A DNA stretch of 64,000 nucleotides from Gemmatimonadota bacterium (GTDB taxonomy: Bacteria; Gemmatimonadota; Gemmatimonadetes; Longimicrobiales; Gaopeijiaceae): positions 124,001 to 188,000 of the forward strand of contig JAWKQN010000003.1 of the NCBI GenBank assembly GCA_041390125.1, given 5' to 3'. Position 1 is the stretch's first letter; each line of letters opens with the position of its first letter. Under the pieces are notes generated by a model. That model did no database searches. It was given only the letters and a program-made list of their open reading frames with translations, and was not told the DNA's origin. Below are positions 32,455-41,141 of the stretch, in pieces. Made by a program: the position numbers and the translations under genes.

Positions 32455-33711
32455 GTGCTGCAGGCCGTCGGGCGCGGGCAGTTCCTGGACCGGGCGTTGG
32501 ACGCCGAGCGCCCCTCCGAGCGCGTGCGCGCCTGGGTGCAGGAGACCGTCTACGGGGTGGAGCGGCTGCGCGGGCGGCTGGACCACGCGCTCGCCCGCCA
32601 CCTGGATCGTCCCCCCACCGCCGTGGACGCGGATCTTCTCACGGTGCTCCGGATCGGGGCCTACGAGGGCACCGTCCTCGACACGCCGCACTACGCGGCC
32701 CTCTCGCAGGCGGTCGAGCTCGCCCGTTCCGTCTCGCACGAGGGCGGCGCGCGCCTGGTCAACGCGGTGCTGCGGCGCCTTCTCGCGCAGGGGCTCGACG
32801 AAGGGAGCGTTCCCTCGCGGACGGAGGACCCCGCGGGCTGGCTGTCCACGTGGGGCTCGCACCCGCGCTGGCTGGTCGAGCGCTGGCTCGCGCGGTGGTC
32901 GTTCGCGGACGTCCAGGCGCTGGTCGAGGCGGACAACGGCCGGGCTCCGGTCTGCCTGAGCCCGGCCGACGGCGACCTCGAGGGTCTGCTGGAGACGCTG
33001 TGGGCCCGGGGGGTGGAGGCCACACCCGCGGGCCACGGGTCCGGGACGGTGGTCCTCCCGCCCGGGGTCCGCGTGGGCCCGCTCCTGGAGGGTCTGCCCG
33101 CCTTCGTGCAGGACCCGGGGGCGGCGCTGGTCGTCCAGGCCGTGGAGGCGGGGGACGTGGCCTGGCTGGGCGATCTGTGCGCCGCGCCGGGGGGCAAGGC
33201 GTTGGGCCTCGCCGCACGCGGCGTGGCGGTCCGGGCCGCGGACCGCTCCGCCGCGCGCCTGAGGCTCCTGGGCGAGAGCGTGGACCGGCTGGGGATGCAG
33301 ATCCCGCGCTTCGTGGCGGATGCGCGCCGTCCCCCCTTCCTCGCGGCGCCTGCGCTGCTGCTGGATGCGCCCTGTACCGGGACCGGCACGCTGCGCCGAC
33401 ACCCGGATGGCCGGTGGCGGTTGGCTCCGGATGACCTCGAGGCGCTGGCGCGGCTCCAGGCCGGGCTCCTGGACGCCGCGGCGGACCGCGTCACCCCGGG
33501 GGGCCTTCTGGTGTATGCGACGTGCAGCCTCGAGATCGAGGAGAACGCAGACCAGGTGAGCCGGTTCCTGAGCCGTCATCCCGACTTTAGGTTGGAGGCG
33601 CCCAGGACGGTGGAGCCGGCGCTGCTGGACGAGCGCGGATGTCTGACGGTGCTGCCGCAGCGCACCGGATTCGACGGTGCCTTCGCAGCCCGCTTCCGAC
33701 GGAACCCATGA
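32455..33711 (+). CDS. rsmB: 16S rRNA (cytosine-C5) methyltransferase, RsmB-like
   Basis: 418 residues from GTG 32455. An N-terminal NusB-like domain ('RVRAWVQETVYGVERLRGRLDHAL', 'AALSQAVELARSVSHEGGARLVNAVLRRLL') precedes a Rossmann methyltransferase with SAM motif 'GDLCAAPGGKALGLA', 'DAPCTGTGTLRRHPD' and the catalytic cysteine motif 'YATCSLEIEEN'. It methylates a cytosine of 16S rRNA. The open frame reaches back to a CTG at 32389 that overlaps the thiG stop as CTGA and would restore the first NusB helix ('SEERLAAFRVLQAV'), so the true start may be that CTG. It overlaps the next gene by 4 bp. Confidence 0.9.
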   Translation: MLQAVGRGQFLDRALDAERPSERVRAWVQETVYGVERLRGRLDHALARHLDRPPTAVDADLLTVLRIGAYEGTVLDTPHYAALSQAVELARSVSHEGGARLVNAVLRRLLAQGLDEGSVPSRTEDPAGWLSTWGSHPRWLVERWLARWSFADVQALVEADNGRAPVCLSPADGDLEGLLETLWARGVEATPAGHGSGTVVLPPGVRVGPLLEGLPAFVQDPGAALVVQAVEAGDVAWLGDLCAAPGGKALGLAARGVAVRAADRSAARLRLLGESVDRLGMQIPRFVADARRPPFLAAPALLLDAPCTGTGTLRRHPDGRWRLAPDDLEALARLQAGLLDAAADRVTPGGLLVYATCSLEIEENADQVSRFLSRHPDFRLEAPRTVEPALLDERGCLTVLPQRTGFDGAFAARFRRNP

Positions 33712-34553
33712 AGCCGATCAGACCGGACAAGGAAGGCGGGGAGCGCGAACACGGCGTGATCGGGCCGCGCCGACGGCGCACGGCCGCGGGCCCGACCCTG
33801 CCGCGGGTGTCGTGGTCCGACCTGTCGGGTCGGTCCTGGGTGCGCGGGGCGGGGCTCGGCGTGGTGGGCCTGCTCCTCGGGTACCTCGTGGCCACCCAGC
33901 TCCTGTTCCCGGCGCCGGCGCGGCCCGCCGACCTGGTGGAGATGCCCGATCTGGCGGGGGAGTCCCTTCCCGACGCCCTCGCCCGCCTGGACGGCCTGGG
34001 GCTGGTGGTGACGGCGGTGGACTCCATCAAGCATCCGACCTTCGCGGACGGGGGCGTGTTCGGCCAGAGCCCCCTGCCGGGGCAGCGGGCCATGCCGGGG
34101 ACGGAGGTGCGGCTCACGGTCAGCGCCGGCCGCCAGGAGGTCCGCGTCCCCGCGCTCGCGGGCGCTCCGCTGGACCAGGCGCGCGCGCTCCTGGAGGCGT
34201 CGGGCTTCACGCTGGAGGTGGACAGCGTCGAGTCGTCGGCCTCGCGCGGGAGCGTGGTGGCCCTGGCACCGGAGGCGGGCGCCCTGGTCGAGCTTCCCGC
34301 CCAGGTCCTCGTCTCCGTGAGCCTGGGTCCTCCGCTGGTCGCGGTGCCCCGACTGGTCGGGATGAGCGAAGAAGAGGCGCGCGCGGCGCTCGAGGCGTTG
34401 GGGCTGCGCATCTCCGACGTGGAAGTGCGCTTCCGCTTCGGGCTGGACCAGGGCAAGGTGATCGAACAGGAGCCCGCCCCGGGGCGGGAGGTCGAGGAGG
34501 GATCGGCGGTCCGCCTGGTGGTGGGGCGCCGTGCCCGCGAAGGAGGAAGCTGA
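33708..34553 (+). CDS. Membrane-anchored protein with three PASTA domains
   Basis: 281 residues: a basic cytoplasmic N terminus of about 47 residues, one membrane helix (about 48-67, 'GLGVVGLLLGYLVATQLLF'), then three PASTA domains at roughly 77-140, 143-208 and 212-275 (e.g. 'VPRLVGMSEEEARAALEALGL', 'VIEQEPAPGREVEEGSAVRLVV'). PASTA domains bind peptidoglycan fragments or beta-lactams in kinases and penicillin-binding proteins. Here there is no kinase or transpeptidase domain, so it is a stand-alone PASTA protein facing the periplasm. The ATG overlaps rsmB by 4 bp; the stop overlaps the thioredoxin gene by 1 bp. Confidence 0.88.
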   Translation: MKPIRPDKEGGEREHGVIGPRRRRTAAGPTLPRVSWSDLSGRSWVRGAGLGVVGLLLGYLVATQLLFPAPARPADLVEMPDLAGESLPDALARLDGLGLVVTAVDSIKHPTFADGGVFGQSPLPGQRAMPGTEVRLTVSAGRQEVRVPALAGAPLDQARALLEASGFTLEVDSVESSASRGSVVALAPEAGALVELPAQVLVSVSLGPPLVAVPRLVGMSEEEARAALEALGLRISDVEVRFRFGLDQGKVIEQEPAPGREVEEGSAVRLVVGRRAREGGS

Positions 34554-35104
34554 TGCGTCCCTCGCGCGTGTACATGCTGGCTGCGGGCACGGCGTTGGTG
34601 CTCATCGCCGCCGCCTGGGTCAGCCGGGACTCCTTCCGGCCGGTGGGACCGGGCGTCGAGGCGCCCGCCTTCCAGTATCCCACGCTGGACGGCGAGAGCC
34701 TGAGCCTCGAGCAATTCCGCGGCAAGGTGGTGCTGGTGAACCTGTGGGCCACCTGGTGTCCGCCGTGCCGCCACGAGATGCCGTCCATGCAGCGCCTGTA
34801 CGACGACCTCCGCGACCAGCCGTTCGAGATCCTCGCCGTGAGCGTGGACGCGCGGAAGGGTGAGGTCGGCCCCGACGGGCGGGAAGGCGGGGACGTCGCG
34901 GCGTTCGTGGAGGAGATGGGCCTGACCTTTCCCATCCTGCTGAACCCCTCCGGCGACATCCAGCGCGCGTACCAGACCACGGGGCTGCCCGAGTCGTTCC
35001 TCGTGGGCCCCGACGGAGTGATCCGACGCAAGGTGGCCGGGGGGACGAACTGGGACGCGCCGGCCTACCGCGAACAGATCGCCCGCATGCTGGACCAGCC
35101 GTGA
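34553..35104 (+). CDS. TlpA/ResA-like periplasmic thioredoxin
   Basis: 183 residues with an N-terminal signal anchor (about 8-23) and a thioredoxin fold. The active site WCPPC is at 68-72 in 'KVVLVNLWATWCPPCRHEMPSMQ', and the cis-proline region is 'YQTTGLPESFLVGPDG'. Members reduce disulfides in the periplasm, often for cytochrome c maturation. No ccm genes are nearby, so the client is unknown. ATG at 34553 follows AAGGAGGAAG. Confidence 0.92.
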   Translation: MRPSRVYMLAAGTALVLIAAAWVSRDSFRPVGPGVEAPAFQYPTLDGESLSLEQFRGKVVLVNLWATWCPPCRHEMPSMQRLYDDLRDQPFEILAVSVDARKGEVGPDGREGGDVAAFVEEMGLTFPILLNPSGDIQRAYQTTGLPESFLVGPDGVIRRKVAGGTNWDAPAYREQIARMLDQP

Positions 35105-35129
35105 CCGGGACCGCGCGACCGGCCGGCGG

Positions 35130-36065
35130 GTGAGCCGCCTGCAAGCCTTCTTCGCGCGCAACAACGCGCTCAAGGTGGCCGCGCTCGCCCTGGCGCTGCT
35201 GCTGTGGGCCGCCGTCCGCATCGACTCCCCCGGCGAACGCACGCTGGAGGACGTTCCGGTCCAGGTCACGCTGAACGATCGCGACTGGGCGGTCCGTGCT
35301 CCGCTGCCGGGTCCGGTCAGCATCCATGTGGACGGCCTCAATCGCGACCTCCTGCGCCTGGGCACCGTGCGGCCTTCGATCACCATCGAGATCGACGACG
35401 TCTCCGGGTCCGACACGACCGTGGTCATCGAACGGGACTGGGTGCGCCTGGGCGCGCGTGCGGTCGGCACGGTGGTCGACGTGCAGCCCTCCGCCGTACG
35501 GCTCAGCTTCGAGCCCGTCGAGACCCGCTCGGTGCCGATGGTGGTGCGGGCCCTGGGCGCGCCTCCGGCGGGTCTGGCGCTGGCCGCGCCGCTCGGCACC
35601 GTTCCGCGCACGGCGCGCGTGCGGGGTCCGGCGACGGTGTTGTCGGAGATCGATGGGGTCGCGCTCGAACCGGTCTCGCTGGGCGGGTACCGCACCTCGT
35701 CGACCGTCACCCGCGCGGTGGACCGCAGCGGGATCGGCGACCTCGAGGTGACGCCCGACTCCGTCACCGTCGTCATCACGCTGGAGGAGGAGGTCGAACG
35801 GAGGGTCACGGGCGTGCCGCTGATCGCGGATCCCCGCGCGGGACCCGCGCGCCTGGAGCGCGACTCCGTGGCGGTGCGCGTCCTGGGCGCGCGCTCGGTG
35901 CTGAGCCGTCTGGACGTGGGGGCGCTGTTGGCGTTGGCGCGACCGGCGGCCGACGGTGTGGACAGCACCGTGTGGGCCGTGCGCATCGAGGGCCTGCCCG
36001 ACCTGGTCCGCGCGGAAGTCGAGCCGGCGCGGGTCCGCACGCTGCCCCCGCCGGAGACCCCGTGA
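35130..36065 (+). CDS. YbbR-domain membrane protein
   Basis: 311 residues with one N-terminal membrane helix ('NNALKVAALALALLLWAAV') and about three YbbR-type beta domains ('LEDVPVQVTLNDRDWAV', 'VRPSITIEIDD', 'VQPSAVRLSFEPVETRSVPMVV', 'VTPDSVTVVITLEEEVERRVTGVPL'). In many bacteria YbbR proteins accompany the diadenylate cyclase CdaA and modulate c-di-AMP synthesis. No cdaA is present here, so the role is open. GTG at 35130 is chosen because it precedes the helix directly; the stop overlaps tsaD by 4 bp. Confidence 0.82.
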   Translation: MSRLQAFFARNNALKVAALALALLLWAAVRIDSPGERTLEDVPVQVTLNDRDWAVRAPLPGPVSIHVDGLNRDLLRLGTVRPSITIEIDDVSGSDTTVVIERDWVRLGARAVGTVVDVQPSAVRLSFEPVETRSVPMVVRALGAPPAGLALAAPLGTVPRTARVRGPATVLSEIDGVALEPVSLGGYRTSSTVTRAVDRSGIGDLEVTPDSVTVVITLEEEVERRVTGVPLIADPRAGPARLERDSVAVRVLGARSVLSRLDVGALLALARPAADGVDSTVWAVRIEGLPDLVRAEVEPARVRTLPPPETP

Positions 36066-37123
36066 GCGGGCCGCTCGTGCTGGGCATCGAGACGAGCTGC
36101 GACGAGACGTCCGCGGCGGTCGTGCGCGGCGAGCACACGCTCGCGAGCCTGATCATCCACTCCCAGGATCAACACGCCGTCTATGGCGGTGTGGTGCCCG
36201 AGCTGGCCGCCCGCGCGCACCTGGCCCGCATCGACGAGGTCGTCGCCGCGGCCCTGCGGGAGGCCCGGGTGGGGTTCGCGGACCTCGACGCGATCGGGGT
36301 GACCACGGGACCGGGACTGATCGGCGCGCTGCTCGTGGGGGTGACGTGGAGCCGGGCCGCGGCCGCCGCGCTCGGCATCCCGCTCGTGCCGGTGCACCAT
36401 ATGGAGGCGCACCTGTTCGGGGTGGCGCTCGATGATCCCACCGCCGAGCCCCCGTTCGTCGGGCTCCTGGTGTCGGGGGGCCACACGCTGCTGCTCCATG
36501 CGGAAGCGTGGGGTCGCTACACGCTGCTCGGGGGCACGCGCGACGACGCCGCCGGCGAGGCGTTCGACAAGGTGGCCAAGGTGCTCGGCCTCGGGTATCC
36601 GGGAGGACCACGCCTCGAGGCGCTGGCGCGGAGCGGGGATCCCCGCCGCCATCCGCTGCCCCGACCCATGCTGCGAAGCGACCAGCAGCCCGGCGAGGCC
36701 GACTACTACGACATGTCCTTCTCCGGCCTCAAGACCGCCACGGCGCTGCTCGTCGCGGAGCTCGACGCGGCGGGGACCCTGCCGGACGAGCGGCCGCACG
36801 TGGCGGCCGCGTTCCAGGCGGCCGTGACCGACGTGCTGGTCGCGAAGACCCTGCGCGCCCTGGACGGGGCCGGCTGCACGCGCGTGGTGCTCGGAGGCGG
36901 CGTCTCCGCCAACCAGTTCCTGCGCGAGCGGCTGCGCGCCGCGCTCGAGCCCGGGCGCACGCTGCACACGGCCTCGCTGCGCCTGTCGCTCGACAACGGG
37001 GGGATGGTCGCGCGCGCGGCCGTCTTCCATCTGGCCCGTGGAGAGACCGGGTCCGAGGCGACCGCCGACGCGGCGCTCGCGTTCCCGGGTCTCCAGACCG
37101 AACCCTTCCACGTTCCGCGCTGA
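36062..37123 (+). CDS. tsaD: tRNA threonylcarbamoyladenosine transferase TsaD
   Basis: 353 residues with 'VLGIETSCDETSAAVV', 'TTGPGLIGALLVG', the metal-binding histidines in 'VPVHHMEAHLFG', 'GLLVSGGHTLLL', 'GEAFDKVAKVLGLGYPGGP' and 'LGGGVSANQFLR'. With TsaB and TsaE it completes t6A37 on ANN-decoding tRNAs. The partner genes are not in this window. GTG at 36062 overlaps ybbR by 4 bp. Confidence 0.96.
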   Translation: MSGPLVLGIETSCDETSAAVVRGEHTLASLIIHSQDQHAVYGGVVPELAARAHLARIDEVVAAALREARVGFADLDAIGVTTGPGLIGALLVGVTWSRAAAAALGIPLVPVHHMEAHLFGVALDDPTAEPPFVGLLVSGGHTLLLHAEAWGRYTLLGGTRDDAAGEAFDKVAKVLGLGYPGGPRLEALARSGDPRRHPLPRPMLRSDQQPGEADYYDMSFSGLKTATALLVAELDAAGTLPDERPHVAAAFQAAVTDVLVAKTLRALDGAGCTRVVLGGGVSANQFLRERLRAALEPGRTLHTASLRLSLDNGGMVARAAVFHLARGETGSEATADAALAFPGLQTEPFHVPR

Positions 37124-37128
37124 CCCTC

Positions 37129-37986
37129 GTGCTGCCCATCCTCTTCCGCTTCCCCGACTGGATCCCCATCCTGGGCGGCGAGCCCATCACCACGTTCGGC
37201 GTGGCGATGTTCCTCGCCTTCCTGACCGCGGCCTGGATCCACCGCAAGGAGATGGCGCGCGTCGGTCTGGATCCCGACAAGACCTGGGATCTGCTGTTCT
37301 CCGCGGTCGTCGGCGGCATCCTGGGTGCGAAGCTCTACTACGTCCTGCTGAACTTCGACCTGGTCCTGGCCGACCCCCGCTTCCTGTTCGCGCGGGGTGG
37401 CCTGGTCTGGTACGGCGGCTTCCTGCTGGCCACGCTCCTGGTCGCATTGCACGTGCGCCGGCTGAAGCTGCCCCTTCCGCTGCTGGCCGACCTGACCGCG
37501 CCGGCGCTGGCCCTGGCCTACGCGGTGGGGCGCGTCGGCTGCTTCCTGGTGGGGGACGACTACGGTCGCCCGACGGCGTCCTGGGTGGGGGTGCGCTTTC
37601 CCGAGGGCGCGCCGCCCACCACGGTCGAGGCCATCGAGCGGACGTTCGGCGTCCAGGTGGATCCGGCCCTGGTGGAGCGCTTCGGCCAGGTCGTGCCGGT
37701 CCATCCCACGCAGCTGTACGAGGTCGGGATGTCGCTGCTGATCTTCGCCTTCCTGTGGCGCATCCGCGTGCACCGGCACCGGCCGGGATGGCTCTTCATG
37801 GTGTGGCTGGCGCTGGCGGGGGTGGAGCGCTTCGTGGTCGAGATGTTCCGCGTCAAGGACGACCGGTTCTTCGGTCCGCTCACGCTGGCGCAGGTGATCA
37901 GCATCGGCTTGCTCGTGACCGGCGTCGTCGGCGCGCTGCGGTTGGCGCGGGGGGCGTCGGCGCGTCCGGCCACGGCCGCGACCTGA
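37129..37986 (+). CDS. lgt: Prolipoprotein diacylglyceryl transferase
   Basis: 285 residues, about seven membrane segments. The Lgt signature is 'YAVGRVGCFLVGDDYGRPT', with 'HPTQLYEVGMSLLIF' and 'RPGWLFMVWLALAGVERFVVEMFR' following. It transfers diacylglycerol from phosphatidylglycerol to the lipobox cysteine of lipoproteins such as that at 17526. GTG at 37129 is used here. A CTG at 37120 is in frame and overlaps the tsaD stop as CTGA, the same geometry as the other junctions in this run, so it may be the real start (three residues longer). Confidence 0.93.
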   Translation: MLPILFRFPDWIPILGGEPITTFGVAMFLAFLTAAWIHRKEMARVGLDPDKTWDLLFSAVVGGILGAKLYYVLLNFDLVLADPRFLFARGGLVWYGGFLLATLLVALHVRRLKLPLPLLADLTAPALALAYAVGRVGCFLVGDDYGRPTASWVGVRFPEGAPPTTVEAIERTFGVQVDPALVERFGQVVPVHPTQLYEVGMSLLIFAFLWRIRVHRHRPGWLFMVWLALAGVERFVVEMFRVKDDRFFGPLTLAQVISIGLLVTGVVGALRLARGASARPATAAT

Positions 37987-37993
37987 GCCTGCC

Positions 37994-38848
37994 ATGCCGT
38001 TGATCCTGCAGGCCTCGGATCTCCACTTCGGGAAGCCGCACGACCCTGCGGCTGCCGAGGCGCTGCTCGCGACCGCAACCGAGCTGGAGCCCGACCTCAT
38101 CGTTCTGGCCGGCGACTTCACGCAGCGCGCCAAGGAGCGGGAGTACCGCGAGGCCCGCGCCTGGATCGACCGGCTCCCGGATGTTCCCAAGGTCTTCACC
38201 CCCGGGAACCACGACGTGCCGCTGTACCGGGTGTTCGAGCGGCTGTTCACGCCCTACCGCAACTATCGGCGCTGGATCGAGGACCGCCTCGACACGGTCA
38301 CCCGGATCGACGGGGTCACGGTCGTGGCGCTCAACACGGCCGCTCCGCGCACCGCCATCGTGAACGGGACGGTCCGGAACCGCCAGCTCGCGTTCGCCCG
38401 CGCGCAGTTCGCGGAGGCGCCGCCGGCCGACCTGCGCGTCGTCGTGCTGCATCACCACATGGCGGTCCCGGGGGACTGGACCTGGCATCCCCCGCTCCCC
38501 GGCCAGGAGCGCATCATCTCCGTGCTGGAGGAGTGCGGCGTGGACCTCATCCTGAGCGGGCACCTGCACCGGGGCTTCGTGAGCAACTCGGGCCACCTGC
38601 TGCCCGAACGCGCGCGCGAGATCCTGATCGTCCACTCCGGGACCGCGACCTCGCGCCGGGGACGCGGGAGGGAAGCCGATCGCAAGAGCTTCAATGTCGT
38701 GCGCGTAGATCGGGAACATCTGTCCGTCGACCACTATATGTACTTTCGCGAAGCCGGGACCTTCCGGCCCATCGCGCGTCACGTGTCGCCTCGTCCGCCG
38801 GCCGCCTGGATCGTTCCGCTGGACGGGGCGACAGGCGGAGCGTCCTGA
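37994..38848 (+). CDS. Calcineurin-type metallophosphoesterase
   Basis: 284 residues with the full set of metal motifs in order: 'ASDLHFG' (DxH), 'VLAGDFTQRA' (GD), 'TPGNHDVPLY' (GNHD), 'VVLHHHMAV' and 'LILSGHLHRGF' (GHxH). This resembles the CpdA/Icc group of cytoplasmic phosphodiesterases, which includes cyclic-nucleotide and phospholipid-headgroup enzymes; there is no signal peptide. The substrate cannot be read from sequence. It lies 7 bp after lgt and 16 bp before the TamA-like gene, so it may link the housekeeping and envelope units. Confidence 0.87.
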   Translation: MPLILQASDLHFGKPHDPAAAEALLATATELEPDLIVLAGDFTQRAKEREYREARAWIDRLPDVPKVFTPGNHDVPLYRVFERLFTPYRNYRRWIEDRLDTVTRIDGVTVVALNTAAPRTAIVNGTVRNRQLAFARAQFAEAPPADLRVVVLHHHMAVPGDWTWHPPLPGQERIISVLEECGVDLILSGHLHRGFVSNSGHLLPERAREILIVHSGTATSRRGRGREADRKSFNVVRVDREHLSVDHYMYFREAGTFRPIARHVSPRPPAAWIVPLDGATGGAS

Positions 38849-38864
38849 CCCTCCGGCGGCCTCC

Positions 38865-41141
38865 ATGCGTCCAGTCCTCCACCATGCCCTGGTGATCCTC
38901 CTGGGCCTGGCTCTCCCCTTCGTGGGGGCCGGGACCGTGGCGGGCCAGGCTCCAGGACTGGATCCCGAGGTCGTCTCCCTGCGCTTCGAGGGGAACGACT
39001 TCATGGGTCGCCAGGAGCTGGAGCGCGCGATCTTCACCAACGAGACGGCCTGCCGGTCGGTGCTCCTGTACCCGTTGTGCTGGGTGGGTCTCGACGCCGC
39101 CCAGCAACGCTATACCGTCAGCCCCCGCATGCTGCAGGTGGACGCGGTGCGCCTGCGGGTGCTGTACGCACAGCGGGGTTTCCGGCAGGCTACGGTGGAT
39201 CCGGTCGTGCGCTATCCGGATCAGGCGGATTCCAGCCAGGTGGAGCTGACCTTCCGCATCGCAGAGAACCAGCCGATCCGTATCGACTCCCTCGCCTTCC
39301 TCGGTCTGGACGAGGTGGCGGGCGGGATCCTGGACGGATTGCGGGCACGGGTGGGCGGACGGCTGGACGGCATCGACCTCGCCGCCGATCGCGACTCGCT
39401 CCTGGTGCGACTCCAGGAGCGGGGATACGCGCACGCCGAGATCTTCCGCGAGATCTTCATCCCGGCCGAAGCGCCTCTGACGGCCGAGGTCACGTTCGAC
39501 GTCTACACGGGGCCCCGCGCGGTCTTCGGCCCCGTGACGTTCGAGGTCGCGGCGAGCGACAGCGCCGAGGTCGCCACGCTGTCCAACGAGACCGTCCGCC
39601 GCGCCGTGCGCATCCGCGCCGGCCAGCCCTACGTGCGCAGCCGCGTGCAGAACGCCCAGCGCGACCTCTACAGCCTCGAGCTGGTCCGTTTCGCGAACAT
39701 CGAAGAGGACCTGGACCACCAGCCCGACTCCGTGATCCCCCTGCATGTGAGCGTGACGGAAGGCGATCGGCGCCGCGTCCGGACCGCCATCGGGATGAGC
39801 ACCGCCGACTGCCTCAACGGGGAAGGCCGCTGGACGAGCCGCAACTTCCTGGGGGGTGCGCGACGCGTGCAGTTGCGCGCCCGACTCTCGAACGTGCTCG
39901 CCGGCCAGCTCAACGAGTCCGCGTGCTACCTCGCCGGCACCGGTGATTTCGCCGGCCTCAACTGGCAGCTCGCCGGCGACTTCACGCAGCCGTTCGTCCT
40001 GGGCTCCCGCACGTCGTTCCAGTCCAGCGCCTTCATCGAGCGGCAGAGCCTGCAGGACGTGTTCATCCGCAACGCGATCGGCGCCACGGCTGCCCTCAGC
40101 CGTGACATCGGCAGCGGCCAGCTGGTGTCCTTGTCCTTCCGTCCGCAGGTGTCGCGTCTCGAAGCGGCCGAGTTCCTGTTCTGCACCAACTTCCTGGTGT
40201 GCAACCTGGAGGACATCATCGTCCTGCAGGCGGACAACTGGCTCAACCCCATCGGGCTGACCTACACCCGCTCACGCATCGACCAGATCCTCGATCCCAC
40301 CCGGGGCTTCACGGTGCTGCTGGACGGCGAATACGCGGCCGCCTGGACCGGGTCCGACTTCGGGTATCGGCGTTGGCAGGGCGAGTTCGCCTGGTACCGC
40401 ACCATCGCCGAGAACGTGGTGTTCGCGACCCGGGTACGCGGCGGTCATGTCACGCCGACGGGCTTCCGGAATCTGGAAGCGCGGGAGTCGGGGCTCGCGA
40501 TCATCCATCCGCAGAAGCGCTTCTACGCCGGCGGCGCCACCAGCGTGCGGGGGTTCACGGAGAACCAGCTGGGCCCGCGCGTGCTCACCGTGGACGTGCA
40601 GGAGCTGGTCGATCCGCAGCGCGGTCCGCCGGTCTGCACGCCTGGTGACGTCCAGGTGCTGGACTGCGACGCCTCGGGCCTGCTCGAGCGTCCCGGCGGC
40701 AACTTCGCCACGCGCCCGACCGGCGGCAGCCTCCTGGCGGTGGGCAACGCCGAGCTCCGCGTGCGCATGGGGGAGACGGCGCTGCAGGCCGCCGTCTTCC
40801 TGGACGTCGGGCAGGTGTGGGACGAGAGCGGGCGCTTCTCCTTCGGCGAGCTCGAGCCCACGCCCGGCCTCGGCGTGCGCTATTTCTCGCCGATCGGCCC
40901 GATCCGGCTGGACGTGGGCTACCGGCTGGCCGACGCCCAACGGCTGCCGGTCGTGACGTCGCAGATCCGGCGCTACGACCCCGACCGCGACGGGAGCCGA
41001 CCCACCTTCGAGGTGGGCGGCATCGAGTATGTGGCCAGCGACGATCTGGCCCTGCTCCGGCCCCGGGTGTTGTTCGGGGCGGCGGACCGCTGGGCCCTCG
41101 ATCGCTTCCAGCTCCATCTCTCCATCGGTCAGGCGTTCTGA
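38865..41141 (+). CDS. TamA/BamA-like outer-membrane beta-barrel (Omp85) protein
   Basis: 758 residues with a signal peptide (ending near AGTVAGQA), POTRA-type repeats in about 30-330 ('VVSLRFEGNDFMGRQELERAI', 'IRIDSLAFLGLDEV', 'GPVTFEVAASDSAEVATLSNETVRRAVRIRAGQPYVRSRVQNAQRDLYSLELV') and a C-terminal Omp85 barrel ('FYAGGATSVRGFTENQLGPRV', the conserved VRGF motif; 'PGLGVRYFSPIGPIRLDVGY'). It inserts proteins into the outer membrane or works with the TamB-like protein next to it. Several cysteines fall in predicted outer parts ('LFCTNFLVCN', 'PVCTPGDVQVLDCD'). Its 1-bp overlap (TGATG) with the tamB-like gene indicates coupling. Confidence 0.9.
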   Translation: MRPVLHHALVILLGLALPFVGAGTVAGQAPGLDPEVVSLRFEGNDFMGRQELERAIFTNETACRSVLLYPLCWVGLDAAQQRYTVSPRMLQVDAVRLRVLYAQRGFRQATVDPVVRYPDQADSSQVELTFRIAENQPIRIDSLAFLGLDEVAGGILDGLRARVGGRLDGIDLAADRDSLLVRLQERGYAHAEIFREIFIPAEAPLTAEVTFDVYTGPRAVFGPVTFEVAASDSAEVATLSNETVRRAVRIRAGQPYVRSRVQNAQRDLYSLELVRFANIEEDLDHQPDSVIPLHVSVTEGDRRRVRTAIGMSTADCLNGEGRWTSRNFLGGARRVQLRARLSNVLAGQLNESACYLAGTGDFAGLNWQLAGDFTQPFVLGSRTSFQSSAFIERQSLQDVFIRNAIGATAALSRDIGSGQLVSLSFRPQVSRLEAAEFLFCTNFLVCNLEDIIVLQADNWLNPIGLTYTRSRIDQILDPTRGFTVLLDGEYAAAWTGSDFGYRRWQGEFAWYRTIAENVVFATRVRGGHVTPTGFRNLEARESGLAIIHPQKRFYAGGATSVRGFTENQLGPRVLTVDVQELVDPQRGPPVCTPGDVQVLDCDASGLLERPGGNFATRPTGGSLLAVGNAELRVRMGETALQAAVFLDVGQVWDESGRFSFGELEPTPGLGVRYFSPIGPIRLDVGYRLADAQRLPVVTSQIRRYDPDRDGSRPTFEVGGIEYVASDDLALLRPRVLFGAADRWALDRFQLHLSIGQAF

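Noticed and set aside
33587..37111. 1,174-residue open frame antisense to the PASTA-tsaD run
   Set aside because: Low-complexity Ser/Arg/Thr-rich translation with no domain; a shadow of well-supported genes on the plus strand.
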